Shown: one piece after another, positions 32,980 to 43,890 of the stretch
How positions within the stretch are numbered: the stretch's first letter is position 1
How the letters are laid out: every line of letters begins with the position of its first letter
Source of the DNA: Dasypus novemcinctus
Taxonomy: Eukaryota > Chordata > Mammalia > Cingulata > Dasypodidae
NCBI RefSeq assembly: GCF_030445035.2
Contig: NC_080680.1
Location: forward strand, 48,435,212-48,499,211
DNA: 64,000 nucleotides
Reading direction: 5' to 3'
Made by a program: the position numbers and the translations under genes
Notes under the pieces: model-generated
Database searches by the model: none
What the model was told of the DNA's origin: nothing
The model's input: only the letters and a program-made list of their open reading frames with translations

Positions 32980-33450
32980 TTTTCTTTTTAAAGATTTATT
33001 TTATTTATTTCTCCCCACCCCTTCATTGTTTGCACTTGTCGTGTTTGTTCATCTTCCTTGTTTCTTTAGGAGGCACCAGGAACTGAACCCGGGGCTTCCC
33101 ATATGGGAGGGAGGTACCTAATTGCTTGAGCAACTTCCCTTCCCTGCTTTGTTGAAGCCTTCATTATGTTTTCCTTCTTGTGCCTCTTTTTTGCATCATC
33201 TTGTAGCATGAGCTTGCGGTGCCTGCCCATCGTGTCAACTCACTGTCTTGTTCGTCTTTCTTAGGAGGCACCAGGAAGCCCTACTCCCTGCTTTGTTGTG
33301 TCTCTCATTATGTTCTTCTTGTGTCTTTTGTTGTGCCATCTTGATGTGTCAGCTTGCCATGCCTGCCTGTCTTGCAGGCTCGCTGGCACCAAACCATGGA
33401 TGTCCTGTGTGGTAGGCAGGAGCTCAATCACTTGAGCCACATCCACTTCC
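32980..33450 (-). mobile_element. tRNA-derived SINE, long variant with repeated GGAGGCAC blocks
   Basis: TTTAAAGATTTATTTTATTT tail on the left; head complement TCACTTGAGCCACATCCAC at 33428-33446. GGAGGCACCAGGAA blocks recur at 33069 and 33264. Confidence 0.85.
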
Positions 33451-34324
33451 CCAATTACTCTTTTTGAAATCCTAGAAACAACGTGCAAATCCTTGCTATG
33501 CAGTGATATTATCTCCTCTTTTTTTTTCCTGATATTGATAATTTGTGTGCTCCTTCCCTTTTTTTTTTTCTTTTTCAGTCTTACTAGAGCTTCTTTGATC
33601 TTCTCAAAGAATCAGCTTTTGGTTTTATTGATTTTCTCTACTGTTTTTCTGTTTTCAATTTTATTGATTTCTGCTCTTTATTTCTTATCTTCTGGTTGCT
33701 TTAAGTTTATTCTGCTCTTTTTCCAGTTACATAAGGTGGAAGCTTAGATTATTGATAGGAAAGCTTTTGATTCTCATATAAGCATTCAATGCCATAAATT
33801 TCCCCCCACACTGCTTTAGCTGTATCCCCCAAATTTCATTATTTTTATTTTCATTCTAATTTCCCTTTAGATTTCCTCTCTGATCCATGAATTATTTAGG
33901 AGTATGATGTTTCATATCCAAATGTTTTGAAAATTTTCATTCTGTTATTGATTTCTTCATATGATTTCAATTCCTTTGATTTTATTAAGATTTATCACCC
34001 AGTGTATGTCTATCTTGATGAGTGTTCCATATATATTGGGAAAAATGATAATTCTTGGTGGTGGTGGTTGTAGTTTTCAATAAATGTCAATTAGATCCAC
34101 TTGTTTGGTGGTGTTCAACTTTTCAATATCCTTGTTGAAAATTAGTCAACTAATGCTATCAAATAATGAGAGGAGGGTTAAAATCTCCAAATATAATTAT
34201 TGATTCTATTTCTCTTTTCAGTTCTGTCAGTGTTTATTTCATGTATTTTGAAGCTCTACTGTTAGGTGCAGCCACATTTAGGATTGTTGTCTTCTTGGTG
34301 AATTGAGTCTTCTATCCTTTTATA

Positions 34325-34780
34325 ATGCCATTCTGTGGTAGGTAGCTTCCGAAATGACTCCCCACGATTCCCACCTTCTGCTACTCACAGTCATGTGCAA
34401 TCCTCTCTCTTTGAATGTGGGTTAGACATGGTGACTTGCGTCTGATAGAACATGGAAAAAGTGATGGGTTGTCACTTCCAAGATTAGGCTTATAAAAGAT
34501 AGTGAGATTTTTTTTTTACTTTTTTGTTTGTTTGTTTGATTTTTAGCTTTCACACTCTGGCTCTTCTCATGTGTTTACGCTGATGATGTCATGCTATGAG
34601 CTACAGTATGGCAAGGTTCACATGGCAAAGAATGTAGATTGGCCTCTGGCCAACAGCCAGTGATGAACTGAGGCCCTCAGTCCTAGATCCTTGGAACAAG
34701 GGAATCCTGCCAAAAACCACGAGTGAGCTCGGATGTGGGACCTTTCTCAATCGAGCCTTAGGGTGTTTCACCATCATATA
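34325..34780 (+). repeat. MLT1-like (MaLR) LTR fragment
   Basis: CATGGTGACTTGCGTCTGATAG, GTGATGGGTTGTCACTTCC and TGAACTGAGGCCCTCAGTCC follow, from memory, the central part of an MLT1-type LTR. The 3' end with its polyadenylation signal is missing. Confidence 0.6.
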
Positions 34781-35315
34781 GTTGAACCATATTCTTTAAT
34801 CTACTCTGACAATCTCTATCTTTTAATTGGTATGTTGATACTATTTATAGTTCGTATCTTATTGATACTTTATATTCCTGTTCCTTACTACTATTTTATT
34901 ATCTGTTTTCTGTTTGTTTCCTATGTTATTCATTTCTCTCTTTCCCTTTTCCTGCTATCTTTTGGGTACTTTGAACAGTTTTTAGTATTCCATTTAAATT
35001 AATTCATTGTATTTTTAGGTATATCTCTTTGAATAGTTTTATTTAGTAGATTCTCTAAATTCTCTAGAGATTATAATATACATACTTTCATATAGTTCAT
35101 CTACATACATTGAAAATTCCATAGGACAATGTTATAAATTTTGCTTTCAAACATGAAACATTTTAAAGACTACAAGAGGAAAAGACTATTTGTCCTCTTT
35201 ACCAGATATTTACCATTTATGTTTTTCTTCCTTCATTCCTGATGATCCAATAATCTAAGTTTCCTTCTGGTATCATTTCCCTTATGTCTGAAGAACTTCC
35301 TTTAGAAATCCTTTT

Positions 35316-36192
35316 TTTTTTGAGGTACTGGGGCTGATGATTTAACCCAGGACCTCATATGTGGGAAGCTGGCACTCAACCACTGAGTTACATAGGCACC
35401 TATATTAGTCAGCCAAAGAGTTGCTGATGCAAAATACCAAAATGGGTTGGTTTATATAAAGAGTATTTATTTGGGGTAGAAACTTATGGTTACCAGGCCA
35501 TAAAGTGTAAGTTACTTTCCTCACCAAAGTCTATTGTCAGGTGTTGAAGCAAGACGGCTGCTGACATCTGCCAGGGTTCAGGATTCCCGGGTTCCTCTCT
35601 TCTTGGGGTTCATTTCTCTCTGGGCTCAGTTCCTCTGTTTTCTCCACAAGGTCAGTTGTAGATTAGGAGGCTCTCTACATTTTGCCTTTCTCCACAAGGC
35701 CAGATGTAGACTACCAGGCGAATGGCTCTGTCTTTACTGGGGGTTTCTGCCATGTCTAAGGAGCCATCTCTTTCCTCTGTGTTCTGCTGTGTGTTCATTC
35801 CCTGGGTTCCACCTCATGACTCCAGCATCAAAACTCCAACATCAAAATCTTCCAGCATCAAAAAGCTCCAACTCTGTCCTTTGCCATGCCTTTTATCTGT
35901 GAGTCCCTGCCCACCAAGGGGTGGGGACTTAACACTCTACTGACGTGACATAATTTAATAATGCCCTAATAATAATTTAATCATGCCCAGGTACAGACCA
36001 GTTTACAAACATATCCAATATCTATTTTAGGAATTCATAACTATATCAAACTGCTACAGCTCCCCTGAGTTTTTTTTTCCCCATTTGTTGGTTTGTAGTA
36101 TTTTTTTTTTTTTTTTTTTTTAGGAGGCACAGGACTGAACTTGGGACCTCTCACGTGGCAAGCATTTAACTACCTGAGTCACATCCACTCCC
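35316..36192 (-). mobile_element. Short tRNA-derived SINE split by a solo LTR
   Basis: The outer flanks TAGAAATCCTTTT (35303-35315) and TAGAAATTCTTTT (36193 on) are the SINE's target duplication in the host L1. The SINE reads from both sides (35316-35400 and 36064-36192). The LTR sits between GCACC and GCTCC. Confidence 0.78.
35401..36058 (-). repeat. Solo LTR (TGTAGCAGTTTGA family), longest copy
   Basis: The minus strand starts TGTAGCAGTTTGATATAG (36058) and ends GGCTGACTAATATA (35401). 5-bp flanks are GCACC and GCTCC. It holds repeats of CCAGCATCAAAA and CCAACATCAAAA (35820-35865). Confidence 0.85.
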
Positions 36193-36438
36193 TAGAAATT
36201 CTTTTAGAGCAGGTCTGCTTGCAGCAAATTTTCCTAGTTTTCTTTCTTCAGAGTCTATCTTCATTTTATTATTATTCCTGAATGATATTTCTACTGGATT
36301 TAGAATTCTGAGTGGGAATCTCTTTTCTTTCAGTACTTTAAATACATTATTCTTCATTCTGTCTCCATGGTCATTTGAATCATTGTACACCTATAAGCAA
36401 TACATTGTTTTTTTCTGGCTGCTTTCAAGATTTTCTTT

Positions 36439-36780
36439 TTGTTTCTAAGATTTATTTTTATTTATTTATTTCCCCCCACTCCATTGTTTGAGCACACTAT
36501 GCCTGCTCATATTCTTTTTAGGATGCACTGGGAACCAAACCCAGGACCTCCTATGTGGGAGGGAGGCACCCAGTATCTTGGGCCACATCCACTCCCTGCC
36601 TGTTGTGTTCTCATTGTGTCTCCTTGTAGTGTCTCGTCATTGCATCATCTCACTGCATAACCAACACCTCATGTCAGCTCACTGTCTTGCTCATCTTCTT
36701 CAGGAGACATTGGGAGCTTAACCTAGGACCTCCCATGTGGTAGCAAGGCACCCAACTACTTGAGCCCCATCTGCTTCCCT
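36439..36780 (-). mobile_element. Long tRNA-derived SINE variant
   Basis: Perfect target duplication CAAGATTTTCTTT at 36426-36438 and 36781-36793. Two GGGACCT-like head remnants (36543, 36724) show a multi-unit structure. Confidence 0.94.
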
Positions 36781-38230
36781 CAAGATTTTCTTTGTCTTTA
36801 GCAGTTTGATTATGATTTGTATGGATCTGAAAATCCATATCATTCGGTTTATCCTGTTTGGTATCTGTCATCCTTCTTGAATCTGTAGATTATTGACTTT
36901 TGCCAAATGAGAGAAACTTTTAGCTATTGTTTCTTCAGATATATTTTTTATACTTTGGTTTTTCTCCTCTCTTTCTGAAACTCTGAAACTTTTGTATTGT
37001 CCACAGGTTGCAGACACTCTTAATTTTTCTCCAATCTTTTTTCTCTCTGTTGTGTGGTTCAGATAATTTTTATTCATCTGTTCTCAAGTTCACTGACTCT
37101 TTTCTCTGCCATTTCCATTTTGCTTTGAGATTTTTACTTCAGCTCTTGTATTTTAGCTCTAAAAGTTCTAAAATTTCTGTTTGGTGCCTTTTGATATCTA
37201 CTTCTTTGCTAAGACTTTTTACCTTTCCATTCATTTCAAGAGTGTTCATCCTTATTTATTGGAGCTTTTTAATAATAGCTGATTTAGAGTCCTTGTCAGA
37301 TAATTTCAACGTCTATATCATCTCAGTTTTGACATTTATTGGTTGCCTTTTCCAATGTGAATATTCATAGATCAAGTAATTTTAGATTGTATTCTAGACA
37401 TTTTAAATATGCTGTTACAATATCTGGATCTTGTTTAAATCCTATGGAGTGTGTTGGTATTTTTGTTTTAGCAGGGAATTAATCCAATTTAGTTCAGATC
37501 ACAGGTTTCCCCCTTCTATGAAGGTGTAGTTTCTATGCCAGTTTGATTTTCAAACCCTTTGCAGTGCCGTTTGGATCCATTCTGCATGTGGACCACTCAG
37601 TGATCAGTATGGAACCTGGGAAAATGTCAATTTTTTGCTCAGCTATCAAATATTTGTTACACTGTTTATAATTAGAGCCTTCCATTTGCAGTTTGGGGTG
37701 GAGCCTAGGAGTTCATGAATAACTTTATGGAGTTGCTATCCCAAACTCTTCCTTCTTTGTCATCTCTCCTGTACTTTTCAGTTGCCTGCTACCTTTTTGG
37801 TCCCCTTACCAGAATTTTGAGTTTTATTTAAGCTGCCCTGCTGTATACTTTCCCTGAATGCACACACAGCCAAAACCAAGTGCTGGGAAGACAGAAAGAG
37901 AGGGGGAAAAAGGCAATCTTTTGGGCCACAATTCAATTAACAGGAAAGGAAGGCTCCCTTTCCTCATCGGTTTAGGTGCCTATGGCCCTTACTGCTGTCA
38001 CTGCCAGAAGACCCCTTTCCCCACTTTACCAACCTTAGCTAATGTCCTTGTCCTAGAGCCGTAGGGGATACCTAGAGGGAAAAAAATGGTAAGGTCACCT
38101 CCAGTGGAGTGGTATTTGAATACATAGCTATTCTGTGTATTTTGTTCAGTATTTTTAACTCTACTCAATGGGGAAGACAGGATGGATTGTGCTTACTCTT
38201 TATATCCAAGTTGTCATTTTTATACAAATA

Positions 38231-38369
38231 ACCTGTTGAACATCTATTAACATGTGAAAAAACCAATAATGTTAATTTCTTGTTCACTAAACCCAACTCT
38301 ACATCTTTAATTGGGTGAAGTATGAAATATTTTCCACACTCCCATATTATAGAGTATCTTAGAGATTTA
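38231..38369. other. Unassigned spacer
   Basis: No feature recognised. Confidence 0.5.
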
Positions 38370-38587
38370 TTTATTTATTTATTGAGGTACCAGGGCCAGG
38401 GATTGAAACTGGGACCTGGTATGTGAGAAGCCAGCACTCAATCACTGAGCCACATTGACTCTCTTGAGTTGTCTTTTTCCTTTGTTTGCTTGTTTGTTTG
38501 TTTGTATTTAGGAGGCTCCAGGGGCTGAACCTGGGACTTCCCATGTGGGAAGCAGGTGCTCAACCACTTGAGCCACATCCACTCCCC
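38370..38587 (-). mobile_element. Dimer of short tRNA-derived SINEs
   Basis: Two head complements (CTCAATCACTGAGCCACATTG at 38437 on and CTCAACCACTTGAGCCACATC at 38559 on) share one duplication, AGAGATTTA (38361-38369 and 38588-38596). Confidence 0.92.
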
Positions 38588-38596
38588 AGAGATTTA

Positions 38597-39615
38597 ATTT
38601 TTAATAAATTGCTTTTGTAATGGCCAAAGTAATACATGTGCAATGTAGAAATAAAAAAAAGATAAAAGCACATATTAAAAATTCAACATACAACTCTGTA
38701 ATCCCAACACCAACAAAGAACCATTACTACATTTTGGGTGTATGTGTTTCTAGGTTTTGTTCTTTATAAATATGAATACATTTTAAAAAAAGATTTATTT
38801 ATTTATTTATTTCTCTCCCCTCCTCCCCCCTCAGTTGTCTGCTCTCTGTGTCCTTTTGCTGCATTGTTCTGTGACCACCTCTATCCTTAGCAGAAACACC
38901 AGTAATCTGTGCTTCTTTTTGTTGCGTCATCTTGTTGTGTCAGTTCTCCGTGTGTGCAATACCATTCTTGGGCAGGCTGCACTTTCTTTCATGCTGGGCA
39001 GCTCTCCTTACAGAGCACACTCCTTGCACGTGGGGCTTCCCTACTTGGGGGACACCCCTGCGTGGCACGGCACTCCTTGCACACATCAGCACTGCACATG
39101 GGCCAGCTCCACACAGGTCAAGGAGGCCCGGGGTTTGAACCATGGACCTTCCATGTGGTAGGTGGATGCCCTATCCTTTGGGCTAAGTCTGCTTCCCTGA
39201 ATACATTTTTTATAAAGGTGGAAACATAGATAATGATTTGTTACTTGTTTAAACTTAGTAATATTTGGCCACTGTTTTCTATAACAATAAATATTTTATA
39301 CTACAGCAATCTTATCATGGCAGCATTGTATCCCATAATTTATTTAATCAGAACACCACTAAGCATGTTAAATTTTTCAAAAATTTACCTATCAAAAAAT
39401 TTTTAGCTATCAAATAATGATAGGATATTATGCACATACATGATTCTTGCCTACAATTAATTCCTTGCAAAAAAAAGTTTCTAAAGGATAATTGCTAATT
39501 TCATACAACAGGCATTTCCAGGATTTGATACATATATATATAGATTGTCTACTAGAAGTTATGTTCGGAGTATGAACTGATGTGTATTTCCTATGACTTT
39601 ATAAAAAATATTGAA
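38597..39615 (-). repeat. Old L1 (L1ME-like) fragment, minus strand
   Basis: GTAATGGCCAAAGTAATACA, GAACCATTACTACATTTTGG and TTGTATCCCATAATTTATTTAA are antisense landmarks of L1ME-type 3' regions. It is the left flank of the provirus. The right flank (47148 on) is also L1-like, but I cannot show that the two halves were once joined. Confidence 0.6.
38785..39197 (-). mobile_element. Long tRNA-Ala-derived SINE (DAS type)
   Basis: Target duplication TGAATACATTTT at 38773-38784 and 39198-39209. Confidence 0.96.
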
Positions 39616-39620
39616 ATTGT

Positions 39621-40023
39621 TGTGGGAAAACAGTAAGGAACAGGGTTTGAAGTTGAAACGTTTCCATAATGCAGCCAAACTGTGGGCTTAGGAACACCAG
39701 GCCTTGACTAGATGTAACACCATCTGGTCAGCACACACACACAAAATGTTTGCATGAGGAGGCATTTGAAGTTTGTATGACCTGTACCTTATTTTCATAT
39801 ATGTTGCACCTGTCCCTTTTTACAGTAAATAACAAACAGCTGCGTGTTAGTTCCTAAAAAAATACAATGTGGAAACTAGGGTTGAGGCTCTCAGTTTCAG
39901 AAGCTGTGAGTCCCCTGGTCCCATCTTTATTTCCTCTCTTGTGTCTTTCTTTCTGTCCTTTTATTTCCTCAGTTCTGCATTGCCTTCCCTTCATGCAAAC
40001 CTATTGCTGAGATGGACTCATCA
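39621..40023 (+). repeat. 5' LTR of the ERVK-class provirus
   Basis: It starts TGTGGGAAAACAG and ends GACTCATCA, 403 bp. It aligns over its full length with 46750-47147. An A-rich TATA-like stretch lies near 39855, and no clear AATAAA is kept here, whereas the 3' copy has AAATAAATA. Confidence 0.93.
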
Positions 40024-40025
40024 AC

Positions 40026-40043
40026 TGGCACCCAACATGGGGC
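40026..40043 (+). promoter_or_regulatory. Primer-binding site, tRNA-Lys type
   Basis: TGGCACCCAACATGGGGC, two bases after the LTR, is the lysine tRNA site (TGGCGCCCAACGTGGGGC) with two G-to-A changes, both at CpG positions. This places the element in the K group. Confidence 0.93.
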
Positions 40044-40172
40044 ACGAAGGGAAAAAGAATTGCTTCAAGCAGAATTAAAGGTCTTGTCTTGACAGAGAGC
40101 TGTGAGTGGCTTAGAAGGCCTTCCAAGTCCTCAGTGAGTAAGGACACTCTCAGGTATTCTAGCGGGGTTACG

Positions 40173-41680
40173 ATGGGAAACAGAGACAGTTCAACAAAAT
40201 ATTGCCCATATGTCTGTCTCCTCAAACAACTCCTCAGGGCAGGAGGAGTTGAGGCCAGTGAGTCTCATATTTTAGAACATTTATGATTATAGAAAAATAT
40301 TGCTTCTAGTTCCTAATAGTAGGAAGTTTAGAATTAGAAGACTGGGAAAGAGTAGGAAAAGAGTTAGAAAAATTACATGTACAAGGTGTTCCACTCCCTG
40401 TTACTATTTGGTCCACTTGGATGATTATTGAATCTGTTTCGGAACCTTAGCAAATAGAGGATGAGGAAGAGAAAAATGAAAATAGAGAAAGTGAGGAATT
40501 TCCTCCCACTGAATTTTTTGATGATACTAAATCTAAAGTTATTTTGCCTTCAGTTCCTTCATTAACTGACTTTAGAAAGTCACTTCCCCCCCTCCTTCTG
40601 ACACCTCCTCCCCCTCCAGTGCCTGGAAATGCTCAGCCAAGGTTGTCAGCTTTACAATAAGGCATTTTACAGGCTAGAAGGGAGGGTGACTTGGAGGCAC
40701 TTCAAATGGCCTTTCCGGTCACCATATGAGAAAGAGTAGCTCCTAGAGTGGATCCTCAAAACTGAATGGAGTTTATGAGTTCACTCATGAACCCATCCCA
40801 TTTAAAATTTTGAAAAAGTTAAAAGTTGCTGTGCAACAATATGGTCCAAATTCTCTTTTCACCTATGGTATGGTGCAGGGGCTTGCTGAAGGCTCTAGGC
40901 AGATACCAGCTGACTGGTCTGTGTTGGCATGCATAGCCCTAGGGTCTGGAGAGTTTTTACAATTCAAAACCTGGTGGACACATGCAGAGACTCAGGCTGC
41001 TCATAATAGAGCCCATAATATCCCCACTTCCTTGGATTGGCTAGTGGAGGTGGGGAATTAGGTGGGAGTAGATCAGCAATTAACAATGGTCAAGCCATCG
41101 CACAGGTCCATTGCTATTGCTTAAGGGCCTGGAAAAAAATTAAGGCCAAAAGCCAGCCTCTGGTGTCATTTCAAAAAATATTACAAGGACCTAAAAAACT
41201 TTGTCCTGACTTTATTGCTCAGTTACAAGAGACTATCAAAAAACAGGTCAGTAATTTAGAAGCTACTGATACTATTTTGCAGCTAATGGTTTATGAAAAT
41301 ACTAATCAGGATTGTCAGAAAGCTATTGGGATTATGAAAGGTAAAGTGGATTGGACTGGATATATTAAATTGTGCCAGGATATAGGGATGAAGAGACACC
41401 ATGCTACTCTGCTGGCTCAGGCTATGGCAGGAATGAAAATCAATGAGAGGTTCTCCAGAAAATGTTTCAATTGTGGAAAAATTGGTCACATGAGAAAAGA
41501 TTGTCAGAAAAAGTCTAAGGGAAAAAAAATGCTGCCCAGACAGAATATTTCTGCTTGGAAACCATTTGAGCCATGGCCCTGCTGTGGTAAAGGAAATCAT
41601 TGGGTTAGCCAATATTGGTCTCATTATCATAAGAATGGTACTCCCTTGTTGGGAAACTTCCAGTGGGCCCACTCCTAGCC
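40173..41680 (+). pseudogene. gag: gag of the ERVK-class provirus (matrix, capsid, nucleocapsid), decayed
   Basis: The start at 40173 gives MGNRDS, a myristoylation signal for a matrix protein, but a stop follows at 40284-40286. Capsid sequence is recognisable from 40810 to 41400, including the major homology region (QGPKK, then FIAQLQE) near 41187-41240. The first nucleocapsid zinc knuckle at 41463-41504 is intact (C-x2-C-x4-H-x4-C). In the second, near 41575-41620, the first and last cysteines are replaced by Trp and Tyr, so two of four zinc ligands are gone. The longest open part is 41037-41678. Gag would have assembled the particle. This copy cannot make the whole polyprotein. Confidence 0.92.
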
Positions 41681-41699
41681 CCATTCCAAAAGGGAGCTT

Positions 41700-42084
41700 T
41701 CCCGGTTCAGCAGAGCAATCCTGGCACTCCTCAATACTCTCCAGTGCCCTTGACTTACCCCCCGCCATGGCAGGAAGCACAGTCATAGATATCTCTACTG
41801 CAGAACCTGTTATCTTGCTTCCAGGGGATACCTCTATCTGTATAAAAATGGGAATAAGGGAGCCTTTACCAATTGGCATGGTCAGACTTCTCAGGAGGAG
41901 CAGTCTCACCTCCCAGGGAGTTAGAGTGCATCCAGTAGTAATTGATTGTGACTATCGAGGAGAGATTCAAGTTATCATGTCCACTTCACTTCCATGGAAA
42001 GCTGATATCAGAGATCGCATAGGACAATTGTTGTTCCTCCCTTATGTTCCTGTAGGAGCTAGTGAGAAAGTCCAAGGGAAAAAA
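41700..42084 (+). pseudogene. dUTPase domain of the provirus (pro frame)
   Basis: The frame overlapping the end of gag carries the trimeric dUTPase motifs in order: ALDLPP near 41748, LPGDTS near 41818, RSSLTSQGVRV near 41900, VIDCDYRGEI (41938-41967) and GQLLFLP near 42024. A dUTPase before the protease is typical of betaretroviruses, where it keeps dUTP out of viral DNA. The usual fifth, glycine-rich C-terminal motif is not seen because the HMGN3 retrocopy cuts in at about 42084. Confidence 0.88.
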
Positions 42085-42965
42085 TTTTTTTTTTTTTGCA
42101 GGCAAGAAAACCTTTTATTTTAAACCACATATAGTCAGCAGGTGGCCACAACTATCCATGTTTCATTAAAATCACATAAAACCTAGGTACAAAAGCACCA
42201 CTGATTATTGCTCTAGAAAAACTGCATGAAAAATTCAAATATGCACGGTAAAAACACCACAGTATGCACAGGACTAAATTTTTAAAGCAAGTGCATGGAA
42301 CGCTGAATCATTTTTACAGATAGCTTCCAATATTAAAGTGATATTATATTTTACTCAAGAATGATGGAAATTTCCAAAAAGCAGGACTATGAGAATGTAA
42401 AATGTCCATCCTTATATATTTTTATATGCCAACTAGTAGAGTCCTAAAAAAATTAGCATTTACAAAATACTTGGTAAAAAAAGCTTTTAAAAGTTGTCCC
42501 AAGAGGTACATAAAATCAACCCCAATCTTTCATGACAATTCAGTCTCCCTTGTTATCTACAGATTCAATTTTCTGTGCCTCCCTTTCCAGCTTCCTGCTT
42601 TTCCTCCTTCTTTCCTCTAGCACCTTTGTTAATCTTTGTTCCGGGTTCTTTCTTAGCAGATGTTTTTCTTGGTTTTGGTTCAGGCTTTGGTGGAGCAGGT
42701 TCGCTGACAATCTTGCAGACTGTCTTGTGGGCTCCTGTTTAGTTACTTTGGATCCATCTTTGCCCTCTGAATTCTCTGGAGACTTTCTCTTCGGCATTAT
42801 GGCTGTGTTCGTGTAGCAAAAAGTAAAGCAATGGGCTGGAACTGCTGCTACCACCGCTGGATGCTGCCATCACTGCTGCAATTCCTAACGCGCAGGGCAC
42901 CGGGTACCGCGGCCTCTCCGACCCGCACCTCCGTGGCTCCCTCCTGGGTCCTCTACTCTCTCTGA
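42084..42965 (-). pseudogene. HMGN3P: HMGN3 processed pseudogene inserted in the provirus
   Basis: The minus-strand frame starts at 42797 with [20 protein letters not shown], then [12 protein letters not shown], which is the N-terminus and nucleosome-binding domain of HMGN3. A one-base deletion then shifts the frame, and the original tail returns as ESVDN before the stop at 42540. A long 3' UTR ends with AATAAA (complement at 42113-42118) and an A-tail (T-run 42085-42097). A GC-rich 5' UTR runs to about 42965. It has no introns. GAAAAAAT and GAAAAATGG at the two ends suggest a short target duplication. It separates the provirus dUTPase from the protease. Confidence 0.93.
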
Positions 42966-43890
42966 AAAATGGTTTTGGAAGTACAGGAATAACAGAAGTA
43001 TTCCTAACTGAAAAAATTTTAGAATCTTGTCCCATTTGTGAAGTAACCATTCAGAACAAATGGTTTAAAGGACTTATTGATACTGGAACTGTATCTATCA
43101 TTAGTTCTAACCATTGGTGTGGGAAACAAAGGCATGTTGTTTCCATGGAAGCAAGTTACTTCCTTGACCACTGAGTCATGCTGTCTCCATAGCTATACAT
43201 GCAGGTTATAAATCTAGCAAGGTGATGTGTACGCTCAGGTGGAATGAAGACTAGGTAGAACGGGACAACCTGGGCAACAAGATTTATGGGCATGTTTTCT
43301 CAGCAATATAATGGAACATTTGAACCTTGATTTTGATCCATTGTGTTACACAGTTTGAGGTAATGGGAATAGTTAGCTAGGATAGTTGCTGGTTCTCACA
43401 ACTGCTTGGGGTATATAAAGAAGCCCCTGAGATTAATAAACTTGTCTGATGAGCTTGAGGCTTCAATGCTCTCAGATCGCCTGATCCCAATCTCTTTTTG
43501 TCTTTCATTCCCGATACCCTTCCGGTCAGCGACTCCGAAACATTGGCCCTCTGCTTGACCATTACAAGTTGCATCTATTTCTGTTGTGGAACTTGGCACT
43601 CCCAGAGGTTTAAAACAGAGTATGCAAAATTTTCATTGTCTGGGACTTGATGGGCAACATGCCACCCTGCGGCCATATGTTGCAGATTTACCTATTAATC
43701 TCTGGGGACATGATCTATTAGAATAATGGCAGGTTGAAATTTATATTCCCCAGGTTAACCAATATAGTAAACAAAGTCTACAATTAATGAGGAAACAAGG
43801 GCATGTTCCAGGGTTAGGATTGAGTAAGCACCACCAGGGAATTGTTAATCATAAAGGATTAGGATATTCACCTTTTCCATAATGACCACT
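42966..43890 (+). pseudogene. pro: Retroviral aspartic protease with G-patch-like tail, split by a solo LTR
   Basis: The active-site triad Asp-Thr-Gly is at 43079-43087 (LIDTGT context). The frame runs to 43117, is broken by a 425-bp LTR, and continues after 43546. Further on (43780-43880) a glycine-rich stretch, PGLGLSKHHQG then GLGYSP, resembles the G-patch at the end of betaretroviral Pro proteins. Stops occur near 43556 and 43724. The enzyme would have cut the Gag and Pol polyproteins. Confidence 0.85.
43118..43542 (+). repeat. Solo class I (ERV1-like) LTR inside the protease
   Basis: It starts TGTGGGAAACAAAGG and ends GACTCCGAAACA, with TATAAAG near 43414 and an AATAAA near 43435. A perfect 4-bp duplication, TTGG, lies at 43114-43117 and 43543-43546. 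Removing the LTR and one TTGG restores continuity of the host protease reading. A 4-bp duplication is characteristic of gammaretrovirus-like ERVs. It begins like the ERVK LTR (TGTGGGAAA) but is otherwise different. Confidence 0.9.

Larger units (their letters stand above)
33480..38230 (-). mobile_element. L1/HAL1-type LINE, minus strand, 5' region to ORF2, with nested inserts
   Basis: From right to left it runs from L1 5' and ORF1 sequence (36800-38200; CTTCTTGAATCTGTAGATTA, CAAGTTCACTGACTCTTT) into ORF2 (33560-34310; GAGCTTCTTTGATCTTCTCA, TTGATTTTCTCTACTGTTTT). Inserts are an LTR (34325-34780), a SINE that is itself split by a solo LTR (35316-36192), and a SINE (36439-36780). No reading frame of length survives. 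Confidence 0.75.
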
